Origin: JAULUH01 sp032111745
GTDB taxonomy: Bacteria > Chloroflexota > Anaerolineae > JAAEKA01
NCBI GenBank assembly: GCA_032111745.1
Contig: JAULUH010000591.1
Location: 1-11,981, forward strand
Direction: 5' to 3'
DNA length: 11,981 nt
A program made the translations under genes and the position numbers. The notes below the pieces were generated by a model. The model was not told where the DNA came from, searched no databases, and saw nothing but the letters and a program-made list of their open reading frames with translations. This document shows, in pieces, positions 7,701 to 11,981 of this stretch (its first letter is position 1; the number at the start of each line of letters is the position of its first letter).

Positions 7701-7707
7701 ACCTCCT
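7701..7707 (-). promoter_or_regulatory. Shine-Dalgarno deciding the GTG start of the MDR gene
   Basis: A perfect AGGAGGT on the minus strand lies three bases before the GTG at 7697. It overrides the upstream in-frame start at 7799, whose extra 34 residues (Arg-rich, not family-like) would overlap the promoter candidate. Confidence 0.8.
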
Positions 7708-7789
7708 CGAAGACAGGAATGCGTTCTGACCAGCCAGTAGCGGTGGGGGCGACGAGCCCTTGCCTGGAGCGGCGCTTGCCCACGGCGAC

Positions 7790-7818
7790 ATTCTACCACA
7801 GGGCCAGGCTTGCCACAA
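7790..7818 (-). promoter_or_regulatory. Candidate sigma70-type promoter for the MDR-to-mutase operon
   Basis: Minus-strand TTGTGG (7813-7818) and TAGAAT (7790-7795) are separated by 17 bp. The -10 matches five of six consensus bases, the -35 only three. It would give a leader of roughly 85 bases before the GTG at 7697. It sits in the longest gap upstream of the seven-gene run, where a promoter is expected. This was judged by eye only. Confidence 0.4.
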
Positions 7819-7861
7819 GGCCACAGCCGCAGCAGGCTAACAGAGTTCTTGCGTGTTCACC

Positions 7862-7887
7862 TGGGAAGGAGGCGTGTGGGAAGGAGG
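7862..7887. repeat. Two direct copies of TGGGAAGGAGG, 15-bp period
   Basis: Plus-strand TGGGAAGGAGG occurs at 7862-7872 and again at 7877-7887, separated by CGTG. The pair lies about 44-69 bp upstream of the candidate -35 of the MDR operon, where tandem activator sites are often found. It could also be chance purine-rich sequence. Confidence 0.5.
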
Positions 7888-7905
7888 GGTAGCGGGTCCA
7901 TGCCC

Positions 7906-8682
7906 TCAGTTCGACGACGGGACAGCGTCGTGGCAACGCTGGCACGTTCCCTCGGCCACGGCAAACGAGTGCGCGGTCGTCGCATGGCCGGCCACGGCCG
8001 AGGGTGCCATGTCCGCCGGCCGCGCCAGGTGGCAGTCCACACAGCGGATGCCAGCGATATCGTGGTCTCGATGCATGCTGTCCTGCGTCTGGTTTTGATG
8101 GCAACCCTTGCATAACAGGTTGGTGGAGGCCGCAGCGCGCGCTTCCTGGGTATGTACCTCGTGGCAGGCCACACAGGCAATGCCGATCTGTCCATGGCGG
8201 CTCGTCTGCCACTCTGCTACCGTGCTTCTATGACAGGTCCCGCATAGCTCTTCCGATGTGGCAATCGCCATGCTCTCCCCCGGATGCTCCGGGCGGTAGG
8301 GGCCATGGCACGCCTCGCAGGTTACGCCGGCCAACACAAACTGGCCTGTGACGGCATTGTAGCCCGTGGTGTGGCAGGAAAAACACTCCCCGGGCTCCTC
8401 CGCGCGTTGCAGATAGGTCTGAAAGATGGGGTCAAAGGAGGCCTGGGCGTGAGTAGTGCCTGACCAATCGCGAAATTCGGCTTCATGGCACTCGCTGCAT
8501 TGCTGGGGGCCCTGAAAGCCGGTTATGACCTGGCTTGGCGCCGATCCCCGCACCCCCAATACCACATTGCCTGGCGGCCAAAGCAACGTCAGGCTTATGA
8601 TGACGACCGCGATCCCGGTGCTCATGGCCAGGGCCAGCCATGGGCTTCGGCGCCTCAGCACGGCAGCGCTAGTTTCAGGCAT
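7906..8682 (-). CDS. Octahaem c-type cytochrome (cytochrome c554-like), membrane anchored
   Basis: 258-residue protein with eight CXXCH haem-binding motifs, starting at Cys62, 100, 122, 147, 170, 191, 214 and 247 (CSECH, CFSCH, CEACH, CGTCH, CVACH, CKGCH, CVDCH, CQRCH). Residues 15-36 form one hydrophobic helix after RRR, either an uncleaved anchor or a signal peptide, so the haem part should face the periplasm or outside. The region from 60 to 130 (W followed by THAQASF, CHTTGY, GVTCEACHGP) matches the cytochrome c554 domain pattern. About one haem per 25 residues makes it much shorter than octahaem nitrite, tetrathionate or hydroxylamine enzymes, so an electron-transfer role is more likely than catalysis. 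The ATG at 8682 lacks a clear Shine-Dalgarno. It lies 53 bp after the small Cys-rich gene. Electron donor and acceptor cannot be told from the window. Confidence 0.92.
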   Translation of the reverse strand: MPETSAAVLRRRSPWLALAMSTGIAVVIISLTLLWPPGNVVLGVRGSAPSQVITGFQGPQQCSECHEAEFRDWSGTTHAQASFDPIFQTYLQRAEEPGECFSCHTTGYNAVTGQFVLAGVTCEACHGPYRPEHPGESMAIATSEELCGTCHRSTVAEWQTSRHGQIGIACVACHEVHTQEARAAASTNLLCKGCHQNQTQDSMHRDHDIAGIRCVDCHLARPADMAPSAVAGHATTAHSFAVAEGTCQRCHDAVPSSN

Positions 8683-8735
8683 GGTATGCTAGTTGGCGGC
8701 ATCGCTCGGAGTACCCGCGCTAAGCTCCTTCAATC

Positions 8736-9182
8736 CTAATGCATCGTGGGCTGCTGTCCAGCACTTGTCGCCATCGAAGGCACATACAAATGGCAGCCTT
8801 TACACGTCGCCGGCAAGCGTCCCTCTGCCTGCGCTCGGGCCTGCCAGCAGGGCACCGTGGGTTGCCGGAATGCAGCACAGTTGGCCCGCATGGCCTCGCT
8901 GCAACTCTTCACATCCCAGCAAGGTGGACCACCGGCTACGGCGAACATGCCGGCCGGGACGGCTTCCGGCAAGCGAATGGTCATCGGTTGCCCGGCTGGC
9001 TGGGGCCTCACCTCATCCATCCGCGCTGTGGCCTCGGCGCGGGCCTCGCGCTCAGCCTCTCTGCGCCACTTGGCGTCCAGCCGGCTCAGGCCATAGGCGA
9101 TGGCAACGGTCACCAGGATCGGTACGCCCAGCCGTAGGAAGAATAGTGCCAGGATCAGCAGTACGTTCGTCAGGCCTTCCAT
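8736..9182 (-). CDS. Small membrane-anchored cysteine-rich protein with CW and CXXCH motifs
   Basis: 148 residues. A hydrophobic stretch (about 7-34, one or two helices broken by Arg17 and Pro21) is followed by a charged, coiled-coil-like linker (WRREAEREARAEATAR), then a Cys-rich end. That end reads PCWDVKSC (87-94), NC (101-102), PCW (111-113) and CKGCHLY (127-133), with Cys at 88, 94, 102, 112, 127, 130 and His131. The CW...C...C...PCW...C..C spacing resembles a short cysteine motif seen attached to bacterial signalling proteins; I know no biochemical function for it. The CKGCH could attach haem if exported, but the Arg-rich linker after the helix favours a cytoplasmic C-terminus, so metal or Fe-S binding or redox sensing is as likely. 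The ATG at 9182 has GAAGGG at 9190-9195; a TTG at 9224 is less likely because the added codons fall in a palindrome. It lies between the regulator and the octahaem cytochrome. Confidence 0.82.
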   Translation of the reverse strand: MEGLTNVLLILALFFLRLGVPILVTVAIAYGLSRLDAKWRREAEREARAEATARMDEVRPQPAGQPMTIRLPEAVPAGMFAVAGGPPCWDVKSCSEAMRANCAAFRQPTVPCWQARAQAEGRLPATCKGCHLYVPSMATSAGQQPTMH

Positions 9183-9197
9183 AGGGACACCCTTCTG

Positions 9198-9219
9198 AGG
9201 TCGGAGCGAGCTCCGACCT
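9198..9219. repeat. Perfect palindrome, REP-like, in the leader of the Cys-rich gene
   Basis: AGGTCGGAGC (9198-9207) and GCTCCGACCT (9210-9219) are perfect inverted arms around GA. As RNA this gives a 9-bp stem with a 4-base loop, just upstream of the Shine-Dalgarno of the 9182 start. The sequence type (GGTCGGAGC/GCTCCGACC) recalls dispersed intergenic palindromes in Chloroflexota-like genomes, but only one copy lies in this window. No U-run follows in either direction, so it is not a standard intrinsic terminator. Confidence 0.7.
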
Positions 9220-9238
9220 ACCAATGACTCTTGCTCTT

Positions 9239-9276
9239 CCGAATCTCTATCTCTACCTTAAGGGTATCAGATTCGG
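9239..9276. repeat. 8-bp inverted repeat enclosing a smaller dyad; operator or leader structure
   Basis: CCGAATCT (9239-9246) and AGATTCGG (9269-9276) are perfect inverted arms 22 bp apart. Between them lies a second dyad, TACC/GGTA around TTAAG (9254-9266). Read as minus-strand RNA this makes an 8-bp stem, an internal loop and a 4-bp stem with a 5-base loop. It also overlaps the -10 of the weak promoter candidate at 9261-9289, so it may instead be a repressor or activator site. Confidence 0.5.
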
Positions 9277-9289
9277 CGCTGAAAATCAA
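9261..9289 (-). promoter_or_regulatory. Weak promoter candidate upstream of the Cys-rich protein and octahaem cytochrome
   Basis: Minus-strand TTGATT (9284-9289) and TACCCT (9261-9266) are 17 bp apart, matching four and three consensus bases. The location in the 188-bp gap after the response regulator is right for a promoter, and the weak boxes inside a dyad would suit a regulated one. By-eye call only. Confidence 0.25.
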
Positions 9290-9370
9290 TCGGGTGTTTT
9301 CCCCATCTTCGGGGAGGGGTGAGTGCCCCAGGTAGATCGCTGTCACCGATCCTGGCTCCAGGACACTGGC

Positions 9371-10039
9371 TTAGGAGCCTTGGCTGGATTCCACAGTGAT
9401 CAGTCCTTTGGCGATGGCATACTTCACCAGGTCAACCCGGCTGTGCAAGTTGAGCTTGCGCATGATGTTCTCCCGGTGCCGATCCACAGTCTTGACGCTG
9501 ATCACCAGGACATTGGCAATCTCCTGGTTGGTATAGCCCTCGGCAATGCAGGTCAGCACCTCGCGCTCGCGTGGGGTCAACTCCTCCACACCAGAGCTCG
9601 TGCCTGTCTCGCTGCGCTGCACAAAGTCGCGCACCAACAGTCTGGCCAGGGACGGATAGATGAAGACATCCCCGCGGTGCACCACTTCGATGGCCGAGAT
9701 CAGGTCGTCAGGCGCCGCCCGCTTGGGCACGTAGCCGGACGCGCCGGCATTTAGCATCTGGAAGAAGTACTGTTCGTCCTCATGCATGGTCAGCGCCAGG
9801 ACCGCCACCCCAGGATCGATCTCCTTGATCCGGCGTGTCGCCTCGACGCCGCTAATCCCGGGCATGGCTACGTCCATCAACACCACGTCGGGCTTGAGCT
9901 GCCGCACTGCCTCCAGCGCCTCGTCCCCGCTGCCGGCCTCACCCACGATCTCCATGTCCTCCTCGGCCATGAACAGCATGCGCAGGCCGGCTCGTACGAT
10001 CTCATGGTCATCAACTAACAGCAACCTGATCTTGGTCAT
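9371..10039 (-). CDS. NarL/LuxR-family two-component response regulator
   Basis: 222-residue DNA-binding regulator. The receiver domain (about 3-120) has the acidic pair Asp10-Asp11, phospho-acceptor Asp56 (VVLMDVAMPG), Thr84 and Lys106. The LuxR-type helix-turn-helix (153-213) reads ELTPREREVL, then YTNQEIANVL and SVKTVDRHRENIMRKLNLHSR with the recognition helix near TVDRHREN, ending VKYAIAKGL. This tail is of the NarL/NreC/DegU subgroup. Its first 29 bp overlap the end of the kinase gene, and GGAG at 10047-10050 supports the ATG, so it is co-translated with and surely the partner of that kinase. Targets are unknown; the gap at 9183-9370 with dyads, just before the haem-protein genes, is the obvious local candidate. 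Confidence 0.95.
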   Translation of the reverse strand: MTKIRLLLVDDHEIVRAGLRMLFMAEEDMEIVGEAGSGDEALEAVRQLKPDVVLMDVAMPGISGVEATRRIKEIDPGVAVLALTMHEDEQYFFQMLNAGASGYVPKRAAPDDLISAIEVVHRGDVFIYPSLARLLVRDFVQRSETGTSSGVEELTPREREVLTCIAEGYTNQEIANVLVISVKTVDRHRENIMRKLNLHSRVDLVKYAIAKGLITVESSQGS

Positions 10040-11981
10040 GGTCTATCTCCACCGTCTCGGGCTTGAGAGGCACCGTGATCTGCACCGAAGTGCCATGCCC
10101 GGGCCGCGAATCGATGCGGTAGGTGCCGCCCACCAGGGCCGCCCGCTCCTGAATGTCCAGCAGCCCCCAGCCTGTAGGCTGCCCATCGTCCCGCAAGACT
10201 TCACGGGGATCGAAACCGCTGCCGTTATCCTCGACGATCAGCGTGACCTGCCCCGGCCCATGGTCCAGTCTCACCGTCACCGAGGACGCCTCTGCGTGTT
10301 TGGCCACATTGGTCAGCGCCTCCTGGGTGACGCGGAACAGTACGGTCTCAACCTCGGCGGGCAGGCGCAAAGGTGTGCCCGTGACCTCCAACGCGGTGGC
10401 AATGGAGCGACGCCGTTCGTAGCCCTGCACGTACCACTTCAGTGCCGCCGCCAGCCCCATGTCGTCCAGGATCGATGGCCGCAAGTCGGCGATGATGCTG
10501 CGCAGCTCACCCAACGCATTGGTACTATAGGTCCGCAGCTCCGCGATCTGGTCCGCCAATTTGGCCGGATCGGCCTGCCCTAGCATAGTCTCCACACCCC
10601 GCAGGCCCAGGCTGATGGCGGTCAGGGACTGGCCGGTCGCGTCGTGCAACTCGCGCGCGATGCGCTGCCGCTCTGCCTCCTGCGCGCCCACCACCTGGCG
10701 TAACATTGCACCCAGAACCCGTTCGTGCTCCTGGGCCGCCTGGTATAGACGGGCATTTTCGATAGATAGGCTGAGCTGGCGCGCAATGCCCAACAGCAGC
10801 TCCAACTCCGGCTGGCTGAGCCCCTGGTGCGCGCTGGTTTCGGATTGGGCCAGCACGATGCTGCCGATCACCTGTTGCTCTACCATCATCGGCAAGCTGA
10901 TCATAGTGGTTGGGCTTGGCTGCAGATGGCAGCGTGGCTCCACCAGCGCCTCGGTGAAGGGCACCGCCATCGTCGTGCCATCACGATGCTGGCACATCAC
11001 CATCCCCCGATCTGCACACGCCACGCCCAGTGCCCGGGCCGACTCTAACCACTGATCGCCGTCGCCGGCCGTGAACCCTGTGGCGACCTGCGTCTCGACA
11101 GCGCCGCTGCCGGCCTGTCTGAGCAACACCAGGCCGGCGTCGGCGAAGTCGATGCTGTTTACCAGGCGCTGCAGTGCGCTGCGTAGCCGCTCCTGCAATG
11201 CCAACGGCATCGCCAGAACGTTGGAGAGTTCCAGCAGCAGCGCCAGCTCCTGCGCTGTGCGTCGCAGGTCCGCATTCAGCTGCTCCCGCTCCTGTCCAAT
11301 ACGGCGCTCCACGGCCAGCGCCTCAGCCTGGGCATCCAGCTTGGCCTGGTTGGCCACTGCCAGCCGGCGCTTGTTCTCCAGTTCGAACGCGCTCAGCGCG
11401 CGCAGCATGAATACCACCATGACCGCGGCCATGGCCCCGCGGAAGAGCTGCACTGGCACCCCAAACCACTGTAGGAATAGTGTGCTGTTGACGATATTGG
11501 AGGGTACGATGGCGGTCTGGCGCACAAACAGTTGGCCAACAACCCCGTACAGCGCCAGTGCGGTGGTTACCCAGACCAGATCGCGGCCAAATTGGGGCAT
11601 GTCGTATTCACGGAACGTGCGCTGCTGGGTCATCAGCGCCCAGGCGCCCACCAATGCCGCCGGGATGGCCAGGCTATAGCGTGCCAGCACGTCCGCCTGG
11701 GCCAGCGTCTGCTCAGCGGTCGATCGCAATGAAGTTGACGTGATCACCACGCTGGCCAGCCACACCAGCAGCATCGCGCCCAGAGCGACGATCAGGAGCC
11801 GGGCGCGCAGTCGCTCCGGACTGAGCAGGATCAACCCGAAAGCCATCAACGCCAGCAAGGAGGCCACCAGCAACAGCAAGCGCACGATCTCGTCCGCCAG
11901 CCCGGGGGTGTAGCCGGTGGTCAGCGAGCCTATCTTCTGATACATCTCCACCCACTCGTGGATGCCGTGGAGGATGCCAAA
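10011..11981 (-). CDS. Membrane sensor histidine kinase, HisKA_3 type with GAF-like domain (5' end outside window)
   Basis: 656 residues visible; numbering here begins at base 11981. The frame stays open to the edge, and the ten residues before the GTG at 11951 (FGILHGIHEW) read as good protein and match an N-terminal motif of membrane sensor kinases, so the true start lies outside. About five hydrophobic helices fall between 30 and 195, then a coiled coil (198-255), a GAF-like domain (about 255-410), the dimerisation box AERQRIARELHDATGQSL with phospho-acceptor His446, and a HATPase with N-box TQEALTNVAKHAE (552-564) and G-boxes DNGSGF and GWGLLDIQERA. All three visible cysteines (322, 330, 351) sit in the GAF-like part. 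It should sense a signal and phosphorylate the overlapping NarL-type regulator. The ligand is unknown; a redox or metal cue would fit the cysteines and the cytochrome downstream. Confidence 0.93.
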   Translation of the reverse strand, partial: FGILHGIHEWVEMYQKIGSLTTGYTPGLADEIVRLLLLVASLLALMAFGLILLSPERLRARLLIVALGAMLLVWLASVVITSTSLRSTAEQTLAQADVLARYSLAIPAALVGAWALMTQQRTFREYDMPQFGRDLVWVTTALALYGVVGQLFVRQTAIVPSNIVNSTLFLQWFGVPVQLFRGAMAAVMVVFMLRALSAFELENKRRLAVANQAKLDAQAEALAVERRIGQEREQLNADLRRTAQELALLLELSNVLAMPLALQERLRSALQRLVNSIDFADAGLVLLRQAGSGAVETQVATGFTAGDGDQWLESARALGVACADRGMVMCQHRDGTTMAVPFTEALVEPRCHLQPSPTTMISLPMMVEQQVIGSIVLAQSETSAHQGLSQPELELLLGIARQLSLSIENARLYQAAQEHERVLGAMLRQVVGAQEAERQRIARELHDATGQSLTAISLGLRGVETMLGQADPAKLADQIAELRTYSTNALGELRSIIADLRPSILDDMGLAAALKWYVQGYERRRSIATALEVTGTPLRLPAEVETVLFRVTQEALTNVAKHAEASSVTVRLDHGPGQVTLIVEDNGSGFDPREVLRDDGQPTGWGLLDIQERAALVGGTYRIDSRPGHGTSVQITVPLKPETVEIDHDQDQVAVS

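Noticed and set aside
9183..9224. TTG start at 9224 for the Cys-rich protein
   Set aside because: The added codons are just the palindrome and leader; the ATG at 9182 has a spaced GAAGGG and starts directly before the membrane helix.
9293..9320. CCCC-ATCTTC-GGGG hairpin as a terminator after the response regulator
   Set aside because: Only a 4-bp stem. On the minus strand it is followed by A's, not T's, so it does not fit an intrinsic terminator.

Overview
The window is a compact bacterial segment, GC-rich by eye, with every convincing gene on the minus strand. The left gene is cut by the window start and the right gene by the window end. The best guess for the source is a Chloroflexota-like (green non-sulfur) bacterium. 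This rests on the split acyl-CoA carboxylase, an adenosylcobalamin mutase large subunit, a DUF1624 membrane acyltransferase, a NarL-type kinase/regulator pair and a REP-like palindrome. It is an inference; no rRNA or marker gene is present.

Reading in the direction of transcription (right to left), the first block (11981 to 7906) holds a membrane histidine kinase with a GAF-like region (open at the window edge) and a NarL/LuxR response regulator overlapping it by 29 bp. A 188-bp gap follows, carrying two inverted repeats and a weak promoter candidate. Then come a small membrane-anchored cysteine-rich protein and an octahaem c-type cytochrome. This looks like a sensory/redox module, but no enzyme partner for the cytochrome is visible.

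A 208-bp gap (7698-7905) with an 11-bp direct repeat and a plausible promoter separates the second block. From 7697 to the left edge seven genes lie 3 to 41 bp apart and are probably one operon. In order they are an MDR-family dehydrogenase, a DUF1624 acyltransferase, an acyl-CoA (propionyl-CoA) carboxylase carboxyltransferase, an unrecognised ~197-residue protein, a biotin carboxylase, a biotin carboxyl carrier protein and the large (catalytic) part of methylmalonyl-CoA mutase. Together the carboxylase and mutase would convert propionyl-CoA to (S)-methylmalonyl-CoA and, after an epimerase not seen here, to succinyl-CoA. That serves propionate, odd-chain fatty acid or branched amino acid breakdown, or runs in reverse for propionate formation.

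The carboxylase and mutase genes are ordinary. The parts most worth a second look are the unrecognised protein wedged between the carboxylase genes, the MDR enzyme with structural-zinc cysteines but no catalytic-zinc ligands, and the kinase / Cys-rich protein / compact octahaem cytochrome cluster with its structured upstream region.
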